Source: Phymorhynchus buccinoides
Taxonomy: Eukaryota; Mollusca; Gastropoda; Neogastropoda; Raphitomidae
DNA length: 64,000 nucleotides
Direction: 5' to 3'
Assembly (NCBI GenBank): GCA_017654935.2
Contig: CM065700.1
Location: forward strand, 51,275,482-51,339,481
The position numbers and the translations under genes are program-made. Within the stretch, counting starts at the first letter, position 1, and each line of letters starts with the position of its first letter. Positions 48,385 through 59,500 of the stretch are shown one piece after another. Under the pieces are notes generated by a model. The model had not been told where the DNA came from, did not search any database, and was given only the letters and a program-made list of their open reading frames with translations.

Positions 48385-49190
48385 ACGACAACAAGCCCTC
48401 CGTCCACTGACTTGGTGCCAAGTACGACAACAAGCCCTCCGTCCACTGACTTGGTGCCAAGTACGACAACAAGCCGTCCGTCCACTGACTTGGTGCCAAG
48501 TACGGCAACAAGCCGTCCGTCCACTGACTTGGTGCCAAGTACGGCAACAAGCCCTCCGTCCACTGACTTGGTGCCAAGTACGACAACAAGCCCTCCGTCC
48601 ACTGACTTGGTGCCAAGTACGACAACAAGCCGTCCGTCCACTGACTTGGTGCCAAGTATGACAAGCCGTCCATCCACTGACTTGGTGCAAAGTACGACAA
48701 CAAGCCCTCCGTCCACTGCATGACTTGGTGCCAAGTATGACAAGCCGTCCATCCACTGACTTGGTGCAAAGTACGGCAACAAGCCCTCCGTCCACTGCAT
48801 GACTTGGTGCAAAGTACGGCAACAAGCCCTCCGTCCACTGCATGACTTGGTGCCAAGTACGGCAACAAGCCCTCCGTCCACTGCATGACTTGGTGCCAAG
48901 TATGACAAGCCGTCCATCCACTGACTTGGTGCCAAGTATGGCAACAAGCCCTCCGTCCACTGCATGACTTGGTGCCAAGTACGGCAACAAGCCCTCCGTC
49001 CACTGCATGACTTGGTGCCAAGTACGACAGCAAGCCGTCCATCCACTGACTTGGTGCAAAGTATGGCAACAAGCCCTCCGTCCACTGACTTGGTGCCAAG
49101 TACGGCAACAAGCCGTTCATCCACTGACTTGGTGCCAAGTACGGCAACGAGCCCATCCGTCCACAAGCCCTCCGTCCACTGACTTGATGC
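48385..49190. repeat. 39-bp minisatellite, about 20 units
   Basis: Unit CCGTCCACTGACTTGGTGCC plus AAGTACGACAACAAGCCCT (39 bp). Variants include a TGCATGACT insertion and a shorter TATGACAAGCCGT type. It contains ACTTGG-TG-CCAAGT, a 6-bp inverted repeat with a 2-nt spacer. The minus-strand frames across it (up to 317 codons) reflect a unit length divisible by 3. Confidence 0.95.
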
Positions 49191-49192
49191 GA

Positions 49193-49300
49193 AGTAGTTA
49201 TTATGTTGTTATGCTATGCTATGGTAAACAGTAGTTATTATGTTGTTATGCAATGCTATGGTAAACAGTAGTTATTATGTTGTTATGCTATGCTATGAAA
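49193..49300. repeat. About 51-bp repeat, 2-3 units
   Basis: TAGTTATTATGTTGTTATGC followed by TATGCTATGGTAAACAG, repeated with small changes. Confidence 0.85.
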
Positions 49301-50867
49301 GCAAGTCTGACCCACGAAAAAGACCAGCTGGTGAGCTGGTGCCAACAAGCCCGATTCCCCGGGCCGATCCAGCATTTTATTTTTGTGAAAATACAGAGTT
49401 CCCTCCCTTGGCGTGAAAATAATGAGTTTATCGCGAATGACAACACTGCTGCTGTGTGCCTCCAGATTTGGCCTTCATTCTGCCCACTGCCAGCCAATTT
49501 TGAACCCCGTTGCTCATGGTTGGCTCTATTGGTCTTCTCAAGTAAGTTATGGTGGTAACAATGAAATAAATGGTAACACCAGAAGAGCCATTTAGTTTAG
49601 CCTTTACGGCTTTAGCCTGTTTAGCCTTTAGGGTGCCAGAATGCCCACAGAGAAGAAGAAGAAATCTAGTCGTTTTGACACGGAATACGAATAGGTAGTC
49701 CTGAATAGTCTCAGTAGTGAGTAGTCTGCTGCTGTTGCCACTCCTCCCAAACACAAGGCAAACAGCCCTGGTAGGAACCTTAGAATTTTTATTTTTTGGT
49801 CAAATCTTAATGAAAGTTATGTCATAGGAAAGAGCTTGAAAAGCCATGATACCCAAATTATCATAATCGGTCAAAAATTGAGAAAGTTACGACGTTTTAA
49901 AATGATAGCCTTTTTTACATGAGCTATATATAAGAAAAAGTTGATCACGGTTACCGTATCAAGGTTTGGATGAATCTGAACTTCAAACAGCCATAACTTA
50001 TTTTTTTTTTTACCAATAAACAAAACATTGGTACCAAAATAAAGCTTATTTAATGGGGCAACATCAACCTCAAGCATTTGACAGATTAGGCCTAAGCTTT
50101 TAGTGCGACTCGCAAGATCGCAACATCAACATGAAAATGGCAGAAAACAACATGTCGGACAGGCTTCGACGTAACACCTCCCGACTTGTGGAGACCTTGA
50201 GCAGCATTGAGATTTATTCTAGATGCATCAAATTTGGTGTACGTCTAGACAAATAATTAAATGTAACTAAGCATTTGTTTCAAAAAAGCAAGTAATCACC
50301 GTTCAGAAATGATAAACGAATGAATTGGACCCAAATATTGGATCGCTTGTCTCTCGCAATCGACCATCTTCGCGTAAAAAAAGATTGTTCCCGAATGACC
50401 GGGTAGGTGTCTGCTTCAAGAGTAACCACCAATAAAAACAAGCAAAGGAAGTGACCGTTTCGCACATGGCCAAAATTGGGGTTCAGATTTTCAACGGGAA
50501 AAATCGCTGCGACTTGACCTAATTCGGTCGTTCCTAGCCCTGGTCGACCACAGTACTCAGGCACTGGAAATAGCCTTAGTATCCCCTCAGACAAGAGGCT
50601 CCCAATTTGGGCCAAAATGTGGAGCGACCTTTTTTCTTCTTCTTTCTCAATCCAACCACCATCATCAAATTGATGGTTCTGTTGGCATAGAACGTGGGGA
50701 CTTCGGTCAGGCAGAAACTGTCGGTAAAAATATTGCCGCCCAGATGATCAGCGTTTAAATGTGGAAGCAAATGTAGGGTTGGAGGGTTTAGATTGTTTCT
50801 CAGATCCGGGATTTGAAGCCCTCCACCGAGGCCGATGTCACTGCTTCAGGGGATAGGGAGTTCCAAT
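49301..50867. other. Unique stretch, no confirmed gene
   Basis: Mostly unique sequence without recognised domains. A short frame with ATG at 50131 and a better context at 50137 (ATGGCAGAAAACAACATG) runs to TAA at 50256 and gives 41 residues (start MKMAENNMSDRLRRNTSR). It could be a first exon or chance. Confidence 0.4.
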
Positions 50868-52133
50868 CTACGATGGTCCGGTGAAAGAAGGAGAACTTTC
50901 TATAACTTGTCTTGCAGGAGGGAAGGAGGTAAGTGAACTCGTGTGACTGTCTTGTTTGACGTGTTGGCGGGTTGAGAGACGGGCTGTAAGGGGTGTTGAT
51001 GGGAATGTCCCCCCGCTGATATTTGAAGAAGTGGACAGTCTAGATGCCCGCCTCCTGTCGGCGAGTGGAGTCCAGTGCAGCTGGGTGTACATGTCTTCCA
51101 CGCTGGATGTCTGGCGATGCCTGTTCACCACCCAGCGGGCAGCCCGTCGCTGCACCTTTTCCACTCTGCCGACATCTATCGCGGTGTAGGGGTCCAATAC
51201 CGGCGAGGCATATTCTAGTGTGGGCCTGACCAGCGACTTGTATGCCTTCTCCTTGATGTTGACTGACCCCACTTTTAGGTTGCGCCGGAGGAAGCCAAGG
51301 GTCTTACTGGCTTTGCTGATCACATTTGAGATGTGGGTGTCCCGTCTAAGGTCTTGTGAGATGATAACACCCAGATACTTGGTCTCATCTACCCGTTTCA
51401 GGTCCTGCCCATGGAGTTGGTAGTTTTTTATCAGGGGATTTCTTTTTCTGTTCACATGGAGGCTCTCACATTTGTCCGGGTGGAAGGACATCATCCATTT
51501 GTTCTCCCAGGATGCCAACGCATTGAGGTCAAGTTGGAGATCCTCGTGGTCTTCAGGAGAGTTCACTGGTCGGTGACAGAGGGTATCGTCTGAAAAGAGA
51601 CGAGAAGTTGAAGAGAGCTGCCTTGGAAGATCATTGATGAAGAACAGGAAAAGGGCCGGCCCAAGCACAGAACCTTGGGGGACTCCTGATTCCACAGGGA
51701 TAGCTTCAGACGTGGCTCCTTCCAAACCAACTCTCTGTTGTCAGCCTGCCAGGAAGCTCTCAATCCATCTGTTGATTGAACCCCTGATCCCATAGTGGTG
51801 GAACTTGTGGATGAGGAGGGAGTGGGAAACCTTATCGAAGGCCTTTTCAAAGTCCATGACTAGGACATCGGTCTGTCTCCCCTTCTCCATGTTGCCGGAA
51901 AGCTCATCCACCAGGCCCAGAAGCTGGCTCTCACAGGATCTTCCTCTCCGAAACCCATGCTGTTCCTCACTGAGTATGTCATTGGCCTCGGCGGATCCCA
52001 TAATTGTACTGACGACAATATGTTCGAGGATTTTGCACGGAATACTAGTGAGGGAGATGGGGCGGTAGTTGGCTGGTTTGTAGCGCTCACCCTTCTTGTA
52101 CACTAACCTGACCAACGAAGGGGACAAATTCAC
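50868..52133 (-). mobile_element. Jockey/CR1-like LINE reverse transcriptase, broken
   Basis: The minus strand encodes contiguous non-LTR RT blocks: YKPANYRPISLTSIPCKILE, EEQHGFRRGRSCESQLL, VLVMDFEKAFDKVSH, then SGVPQGSVLGPALFLFFIND, the catalytic block LFSDDTL (SDD where ADD is usual), W-x-M-x-FHPDKCESL, KYLGVIIS, and C-terminal LVRPTLEYASPVLDPY. A TGA at 51741-51743 interrupts the frame right after SFLAG, at a codon that may have been CGA. The last about 40 codons (from about 51000 downward) are frameshifted. The 5' part (endonuclease) is absent. The closest clade by motifs is Jockey/CR1-like; this was not tested. Confidence 0.9.
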
Positions 52134-52355
52134 AGACCCGCTACAGGCTGCTAGCTTTCCAGCGGAAAGGAACCTGTGAGAACCTGTGAGTATCCTGTAT
52201 CAGAACAATCAGAGTTGATTGTGGTCACGTACAGCAAAGAAGAAGAAGGAGAACAGACGTTAAAACCTCAGCTTGTATCACTATCAGAATGGGTGGGCAA
52301 TAAAAAATGTGTTCATTTATCTGTCCCTAGACCAGGGGAGATAATCTGTTGACTG
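52134..52355. other. Unique spacer, no gene seen
   Basis: Short unique sequence between the LINE and the 69/80-bp array. Confidence 0.6.
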
Positions 52356-53165
52356 ACAAAGCCATGGACTATGCTGTGTTGTGTTCTAGTTGTGTTCTAA
52401 CCTATCTGCCAATGTCCACATTTAACGCCCTACTGACAAAGCCATGGACTATGCTGTGTTATGTTCTAACCTATCTGCCAATGTCCACATTTAACGCCCT
52501 ACTGACAAAGCCATGGACTATGCTGTGTTATGTTCTAGTTGTGTTCTAACCTATCTGCCAATGTCCACATTTAACGCCCTACTGACAAAGCCATGGACTA
52601 TGCTGTGTTATGTTCTAACCTATCTGCCAATGTCCACATTTAACACCCTACTGACAAAGCCATGGACTATGCTGTGTTGTGTTCTAGTTGTGTTCTAACC
52701 TATCTGCCAATGTCCACATTTAACGCCCTACTGACAAAGCCATGGACTATGCTGTGTTATGTTCTAGTTGTGTTCTAACCTATCTGCCAATGTCCACATT
52801 TAACACCCTACTGACAAAGCCATGGACTATGCTGTGTTATGTTCTAACCTATAGATCTGCCAATGTCCACATTTAACACCCTACTGACAAAGCCATGGAC
52901 TATGCTGTGTTATGTTCTAACCTATCTGCCAATGTCCACATTTAACACCCTACTGACAAAGCCATGGACTATGCTGTGTTATGTTCTAACCTATCTGCCA
53001 ATGTCCACATTTAACACCCTACTGACAAAGCCATGGACTATGCTGTGTTATGTTCTAACCTATAGATCTGCCAATGTCCACATTTAACACCCTACTGACA
53101 AAGCCATGGACTATGCTGTGTTATGTTCTAACCTATAGATCTGCCAATGTCCACATTAACGCCCC
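52356..53165 (+). repeat. 69/80-bp minisatellite, about 11 units
   Basis: Unit CCATGGACTATGCTGTGTTA, then TGTTCTAACCTATCTGCCAA, TGTCCACATTTAACRCCCTA and CTGACAAAG: 69 bp, or 80 bp when an 11-bp CTAGTTGTGTT segment is present. Some units carry an extra TAGATC. Unit starts include 52442, 52511 and 52591. Confidence 0.95.
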
Positions 53166-53411
53166 AAGAATGGTAATCAATGACTGAAAGTTGGGCTTTT
53201 TCCCGTCAATTGATTATATTTCGTACAGCCCCCATATTTTTATGCTGCGGATACTTCGGTTTCTTACACCGAAATATCAATAATGACTCATTGACTCTAC
53301 CACCAAAGTCAAACTGCTTTCCTACACCACCATGGTACGGACTATATTATATAATTATGGAGTACGCCTTTGCTGTCATCTAGGTAACGACACTCACCAG
53401 CTACACAGATT

Positions 53412-53960
53412 TACACAGATGGCTCAGTTTTAGAATCTTATACAGGAGCTGGATTTGTGATCCCTGATTTAAAAGTTAAAAAATCATTCTGTTTAGGAAA
53501 AGACTTATGGCCTTATCTTGGATACCTGATGTTAATATGGCAATTTGCAACATTCTAATTTGCGTTGACTCTAAATCTGTTCTTTATAGCTTACGAAACT
53601 GGAATGTAAACATTAGGAGAGATTTGATTTTTGATATCAAATTCATGATGCATTCTATCATGGCTAAAGGAATTTTTGTAGAGTTTTGCTGGCATCCATC
53701 ACATTGTGGTATTTATTGGAATGAAACAGCTGATAAATTAGCGAAAGAAGGTGCCCTTAGAAAGCATCCAGATAGGACATTGAAACTGGAAAAACATGAA
53801 ATAAATTCAAGCTATTAATATTATGTCAAAGATCTTTGTCTAGTTTAATCTACAAAATTCGACTAAATTCATGGAAAACCAAATTTTCCAAAGATGTACA
53901 TGTATGTAGAATGCGCTTGTGGTCACCCAAGTCTGTCTATTCATCATATTATTTTTGAAT
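53412..53960 (+). mobile_element. LINE RNase H and tail remnant
   Basis: Starts with the RNase H motif YTDGSVLESYTGAGFVIPD (first catalytic Asp). After a frameshift and a deletion near 53500 that removes the block expected to hold the Glu, it continues with LICVDSKSVLYSL (Asp) and FCWHPSHCGIYWNETADKLA (His, Asp). Downstream ECACGHP-like and HHIIFECPVL fragments resemble the terminal zinc cluster of I-group LINEs. The domain is not functional. It may belong to the same family as the remnants at 25615 and 47580. Confidence 0.8.
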
Positions 53961-54159
53961 GTCCAGTTTTAACTTCCTCATACAAAAATGTTAAGATAAA
54001 TATAGGAAAGTTAGAACCTATAAAAGCATTTACAGCCCTGAAATGATTGACATTGCAAAGGTTATATCCAGGTCTGAGATTGTTCATTTGTTATAATTGA
54101 TTCATTACTTTACGGTTGATTATTGTATTATTGTTCATAGGCACACCCACGCACTTAGG

Positions 54160-54172
54160 TGCGCACGCACAT

Positions 54173-54228
<56 letters not shown>

Positions 54229-54240
54229 GAGCGCGCATGC
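54160..54240. repeat. (CA)n microsatellite
   Basis: Pure CA run of about 25 units. Confidence 0.97.
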
Positions 54241-54368
54241 GCACACAATTTCTCCCCTCTTTTCAATTCATTGATTTGTTTGTTGTTTTTATTTTTAAAA
54301 ATTTAAGTCTAATATCACCATTGTTGTGAACAGACTTTAAATGAAATCAATCAGTCAAATCAACACAG

Positions 54369-54900
54369 CAGCTAGAGATCATGGTACAGCGCAGGGCAGC
54401 CAGATTCCCTTGTAACAACTACACAGACAAGTCACCTGGCTGCGTTGACAATTCTCAGGGAGCTGCAGTGGGACAGCCTAGAAGAGCGGAGGAAGATCAG
54501 CCGCCTGAGTTTGCTGCATCAAATCAACAAGGGATTGGTTGACTTCAATCCAAATCAGTACCCAAGACCCAGCCACCCTAGTTTGCTGCATCAAATCAAC
54601 AAGGGATTGGTTGACTTCAATCCAAATCAGTACCCATGACCCAGCCACCCTAGTTTGCTGCATATAATCAATAAGGGATTGGTTGACCAATCCGAATCAG
54701 TACCCATGACCCAGCCACCCTAGTTTGCTGCATCAAATCTTCTGGATCAGTTGACTTCAATCCAAATCAGTACCCATGACCCAGCCACCCTAGTTTGCTG
54801 CATCAAATCAACAAGGGATTGGTTGACTTCAATCCAAATCAGTACCCATGACTAAGCCACCCTAGAACAAGAGGAACACAGAGATTGTTTCAAGAAAGGA
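54369..54900 (+). mobile_element. LINE C-terminus with fivefold internal 24-codon amplification
   Basis: Plus-strand frames read VQRRAARFPCNNYTDKSPGC, then (after a frameshift near 54445) ILRELQWDSLEERRKISRLS, typical of the RT C-terminus of Jockey/CR1-like LINEs. The next piece, SLLHQINKGLVDFNPNQY plus PRPSHP, should occur once but is present five times (unit starts 54508, 54580, 54652, 54722, 54792). The expected continuation RGTQRLFQERTS follows at about 54868. Later units contain TGA and small deletions. This shows a minisatellite being built out of a LINE coding segment. Confidence 0.85.
54508..54863 (+). repeat. 72-bp minisatellite derived from LINE codons, 5 units
   Basis: AGTTTGCTGCATCAAATCAA begins units at 54508, 54580, 54652, 54722 and 54792 (72, 72, 70, 70 bp). 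Confidence 0.95.
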
Positions 54901-54904
54901 CATC

Positions 54905-55510
54905 AAGGTCAGCACAGTCCAGACAGAGGCCTTCTATTGTGTCAAGGTGTATTGTATTGTGCTGTACATCGAGTCCAGACAGAGGCTTCACATCAAGGCA
55001 CACAGTGAGATGTATTGTAATGTATTGTATTATAATAATGTACTGTAATACAGGCCCAAGGCATGGGGGGCCAGTCATCGAGGCCACAGTCCAGACAGAG
55101 GCTTCACATCAAGGCACACAGTGAGATGTATTGTATTGTATTATAATAATGTACTGTAATACAGGCCCAAGGCATGGGGGGCCAGTCATCGAGGCCACAG
55201 TCCAGACAGAGGCTTCACATCAAGGCACACAGTGAGATGTATTGTATTGTATTATAATAATGTACTGTATTACAGGCCCAAGGCATGGGGGGCCAGTCAT
55301 CGAGGCCAGCACAGTCCACACAGAGGCTTCACATCAAGGCACACAGTGAGATGTATTGTAATGTATTGTATTATAATAATGTACTGTATTACAGGCCCAA
55401 GGCATGGGGGGCCAGTCATCGAGGCCACAGTCCAGACAGAGGCTTCACATCAAGGGACACAGTGAGATGTATTGTAATGTATTGTATTATAATAATGTAC
55501 TGTATTACAG
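54905..55510 (+). repeat. 111-119-bp array made of NUDT9-like exon edge plus intron
   Basis: Units run from intron (TGTATTGTATTATAATAATG, TACTGTATTACAG) across the acceptor into about 70 bp of exon (GCCCAAGGCATGGGGGGCCA through CACATCAAGGC) and a GTGAG. Exon starts within copies are at about 55054, 55165, 55276 and 55395, with the real exon at 55511. A degenerate partial unit lies at about 54905-54990. Every copy keeps the acceptor AG and the ATG. Confidence 0.93.
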
Positions 55511-55633
55511 GCCCAAGGCATGGGGGGCCAGTCATCGAGGCCACAGTCCAGACAGAGGCTTCACATCAAGGCGCGCAGTGAGGTTTACCCAGGAGCTGCC
55601 CATGTACGTCGCTTCATTGTGCCCGACAACAAG
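55511..55633 (+). CDS. NUDT9: NUDT9-like ADP-ribose pyrophosphatase, first visible exon
   Basis: The exon follows the acceptor TACTGTATTACAG and ends AAG at donor GTGTGT (55634). In the open frame an ATG lies at 55520, and 38 codons run to the donor in phase 0. The product [19 protein letters not shown] continues into [19 protein letters not shown]. This fits the conserved N-terminal stretch of NUDT9, the mitochondrial enzyme that hydrolyses ADP-ribose to AMP and ribose 5-phosphate: H-x-K-A-R, Y-P-G, V-x-R and V-P-x-x-K. The homologous NUDT9-H domain of the TRPM2 channel is the main alternative. The frame is open upstream of the ATG to the acceptor (AQG), so it may be an internal exon. The Nudix box itself would lie in later exons, beyond the window. 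The exon is the last, diverged member of the upstream tandem array. Confidence 0.65.
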
Positions 55634-55944
55634 GTGTGTGTATGTGTGTGTATATGTCAGTGTGTGTGTGTGTATATCAGTGTGTGTGTGTGTGTGTATA
55701 TATCAGTGTGTGTGTGTGTGTGCATGTTAGATCCTCTGTGTGTGTGTGTGTGTGTCACTCTGTGTGTGTGTGTGTGTCACTCTGTGTGTGTGTGTGTGTG
55801 CGTGCACGCGTGTGTATGTGTGTGTCTGTCAGTGTGTGTGTATATGTGTAGGTGTGTGCGTGCATGCATGTGTAGGTGTGTGTATGAGTGTGTGTGCGTC
55901 ACTGTGTGTATGTGTTTGTGTGTAAGTGTGTGTGTGCTTGTGTG
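55634..55944. repeat. (GT)n microsatellite at the intron start
   Basis: Impure GT-rich tract that begins at the splice donor itself (GTGTGTGTATG). Confidence 0.95.
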
Positions 55945-56170
55945 AGTGTCAAGTCAAGTCAAAATGATCTTTATTGACGATAAAAGAGTAAGCTTGATAA
56001 AGCTTTTTTACATCCTGTGTGTGTCAGTGTGTGTACGTGTGTGTGCGTGTGTGAATGTCTGTATTTGTGCGTGTGTGCGCATGTGTGTGTGTGTATGTGA
56101 GAGAGAGAGAGAGAGATACAGACAGATAGAGAGAGGTGGGGAGACAGAAAAGAGAGAGATAATTTAATTA
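55945..56170. other. Short element tail plus GT/GA tracts
   Basis: CAAGTCAAAATGATCTTTAT followed by TGACGATAAAAGAGTAAGC looks like the antisense tail of a short interspersed element. GT and GA tracts follow to 56155. Confidence 0.45.
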
Positions 56171-56492
56171 ATGTCTGTAAAGCTCATATGTCTAATACCA
56201 AAGTTCCATGTCTGTAAAGCTCATATGTCTAATACCAAAGTTCCGACGGTTGTGGAACATCCTGGTGGAAGGATTTCTCAGCCCCCCCCCGCTCAACAAA
56301 AGGTTTGACGGACAGCAAAATTACGGACAGATGCCTGAAATTACTGTTTTCAGAGCTTGGGATTACTGACAGTGAAGATTTGGGGTAAACAGGTCTGCAG
56401 ATGCCTGAAATAACTGATTTCAGAGCTTGGATTACTGACAGTGAACATTTGGGGTAGACAGGTCTGCAGATGCCTGAAATAACTGATTTAAG
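56171..56492. repeat. 37-bp duplication and about 80-bp repeat, left of the TIR element
   Basis: ATGTCTGTAAAGCTCATATG is repeated at 56171 and 56208. From about 56330 an approximately 80-bp unit (GATTTCAGAGCTTGGATTAC, then TGACAGTGAACATTTGGGGT) is repeated, and it continues after the TIR element at 60580-60770. Confidence 0.85.
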
Positions 56493-56544
56493 ACAGGAAC
56501 AACAAATCAGTCTTTCGGGTAGGAAAAAGGTCCTTTAATAGAAA
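56493..56544 (+). repeat. 52-bp inverted repeat, left copy
   Basis: ACAGGAACAACAAATCAGTC through CTTTAATAGAAA is an exact reverse complement of 60495-60546. Together they bracket the 53-bp array. Confidence 0.95.
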
Positions 56545-56589
56545 AAAAAAAAAAAATGTTTTTAAAGAGGTTAATTCTACTCAGTCAAT

Positions 56590-59500
56590 TTTTCTCATTT
56601 CCCTTCTTCTTCCATCGCTTCCTGCTTGCTGTCACTTTTGTTGTGTCTCCTTTCCCTTCTTCTTCCATCGCTTCCTGCTTGCTGTCACTTTTGTTGTGTT
56701 TGATTTCCCTTCTTCTTCCATCGCTTCCTGCTTGCTGTCACTTTTGTTGTGTCTCCTTTCCCTTCTTCTTCCATCGCTTCCTGCTTGCTGTCACTTTTGT
56801 TGTGTCTCCTTTCCCTTCTTCTTCCATCGCTTCCTGCTTGCTGTCACTTTTGTTGTGTCTCCTTTCCCTTCTTCTTCCATCGCTTCCTGCTTGCTGTCAC
56901 TTTTGTTGTGTCTCCTTTCCCTTCTTCTTCCATCGCTTCCTGCTTGCTGTCACTTTTGTTGTGTCTCCTTTCCCTTCTTCTTCCATCGCTTCCTGCTTGC
57001 TGTCACTTTTGTTGTGTCTCCTTTTCCTTCTTCTTCCATCGCTTCCTGCTTGCTGTCACTTTTGTTGTGTTTGATTTCCCTTCTTCTTCCATCGCTTCCT
57101 GCTTGCTGTCACTTTTGTTGTGTCTCCTTTCCCTTCTTCTTCCATCGCTTCCTGCTTGCTGTCACTTTTGTTGTGTCTCATTTCCCTTCTTCTTCCATCG
57201 CTTCCTGCTTGCTGTCACTTTTGTTGTGTCTCCTTTCCCTTCTTCTTCCATCGCTTCCTGCTTGCTGTCACTTTTGTTGTGCTGATTTCCCTTCTTCTTC
57301 CATCGCTTCCTGCTTGCTGTCACTTTTGTTGTGTCTCATTTCCCTTCTTCTTCCATCGCTTCCTGCTTGCTGTCACTTTTGTTGTGTCTCATTTCCCTTC
57401 TTCTTCCATCGCTTCCTGCTTGCTGTCACTTTTGTTGTGTTTCCTTTCCCTTCTTCTTCCATCGCTTCCTGCTTGCTGTCACTTTTGTTGTGTCTCCTTT
57501 CCCTTCTTCTTCCATCGCTTCCTGCTTGCTGTCACTTTTGTTGTGTCTCCTTTCCCTTCTTCTTCCATCGCTTCCTGCTTGCTGTCACTTTTGTTGTGTC
57601 TCCTTTCCCTTCTTCTTCCATCGCTTCCTGCTTGCTGTCACTTTTGTTGTGTCTCATTTCCTTCTTCTTCCATCGCTTCCTGCTTGCTGTCACTTTTGTT
57701 GTGTCTCCTTTCCCTTCTTCTTCCATCGCTTCCTGCTTGCTGTCACTTTTGTTGTGTCACTTTTGTTGTGTCTGATTTCCCTTCTTCTTCCATCGCTTCC
57801 TGCTTGCTGTCACTTTTGTTGTGTCTGATTTCCCTTCTTCTTCCATCGCTTCCTGCTTGCTGTCACTTTTGTTGTGTCTCATTTTCCTTCTTCTTCCATC
57901 GCTTCCTGCTTGCTGTCACTTTTGTTGTGTCTCCTTTTCCTTCTTCTTCCATCGCTTCCTGCTTGCTGTCACTTTTGTTGTGTCTCCTTTCCCTTCTTCT
58001 TCCATCGCTTCCTGCTTGCTGTCACTTTTGTTGTGTCTCCTTTTCCTTCTTCTTCCATCGCTTCCTGCTTGCTGTCACTTTTGTTGTGTCTCCTTTTCCT
58101 TCTTCTTCCATCGCTTCCTGCTTGCTGTCACTTTTGTTGTGTCTCATTTCCCTTCTTCTTCCATCGCTTCCTGCTTGCTGTCACTTTTGTTGTGTCTCAT
58201 TTCCCTTCTTCTTCCATCGCTTCCTGCTTGCTGTCACTTTTGTTGTGTCTCATTTCCCTTCTTCTTCCATCGCTTCCTGCTTGCTGTCACTTTTGTTGTG
58301 TCTCATTTCCCTTCTTCTTCCATCGCTTCCTGCTTCTTCCATGCTTCCTGCTTGCTGTCACTTTTGTTGTGTCTCCTTTCCCTTCTTCTTCCATCGCTTC
58401 CTGCTTGCTGTCACTTTTGTTGTGTCTCCTTTCCCTTCTTCTTCCATCGCTTCCTGCTTGCTGTCACTTTTGTTGTGTCTCCTTTCCCTTCTTCTTCCAT
58501 CGCTTCCTGCTTGCTGTCACTTTTGTTGTGTCTCCTTTCCCTTCTTCTTCCATCGCTTCCTGCTTGCTGTCACTTTTGTTGTGTCTCCTTTCCCTTCTTC
58601 TTCCATCGCTTCCTGCTTGCTGTCACTTTTGTTGTGTCTCCTTTCCCTTCTTCTTCCATCGCTTCCTGCTTGCTGTCACTTTTGTTGTGTCTCCTTTCCC
58701 TTCTTCTTCCATCGCTTCCTGCTTGCTGTCACTTTTGTTGTGTCTCATTTCCCTTCTTCTTCCATCGCTTCCTGCTTGCTGTCACTTTTGTTGTGTCTCC
58801 TTTCCCTTCTTCTTCCATCGCTTCCTGCTTGCTGTCACTTTTGTTGTGTTCGCTTCCTGCTTGCTGTCACTTTTGTTGTGTCTCCTTTCCCTTCTTCTTC
58901 CATCGCTTCCTGCTTGCTGTCACTTTTGTTGTGTCTCCTTTCCCTTCTTCTTCCATCGCTTCCTGCTTGCTGTCACTTTTGTTGTGTCTCCTTTCCCTTC
59001 TTCTTCCATCGCTTCCTGCTTGCTGTCACTTTTGTTGTGTCTCATTTCCCTTCTTCTTCCATCGCTTCCTGCTTGCTGTCACTTTTGTTGTGTCTGATTT
59101 TCCTTCTTCTTCCATCGCTTCCTGCTTGCTGTCACTTTTGTTGTGTCTGATTTCCCTTCTTCTTCCATCGCTTCCTGCTTGCTGTCACTTTTGTTGTGTC
59201 TGATTTCCCTTCTTCTTCCATCGCTTCCTGCTTGCTGTCACTTTTGTTGTGTCTCCTTTCCCTTCTTCTTCCATCGCTTCCTGCTTGCTGTCACTTTTGT
59301 TGTGTCTCCTTTCCCTTCTTCTTCCATCGCTTCCTGCTTGCTGTCACTTTTGTTGTGTCTCCATTTCCTTCTTCTTCCATCGCTTCCTGCTTGCTGTCAC
59401 TTTTGTTGTGTCTCCTTTCCCTTCTTCTTCCATCGCTTCCTGCTTGCTGTCACTTTTGTTGTGTTTGATTTTCCTTCTTCTTCCATCGCTTCCTGCTTGC

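Noticed and set aside
48203..49166. Minus-strand frames of 240-317 codons over the 39-bp array
   Set aside because: The unit length is a multiple of 3 and lacks stops. Several frames are open together, and one runs into the (GA)n tract. No domain is visible.
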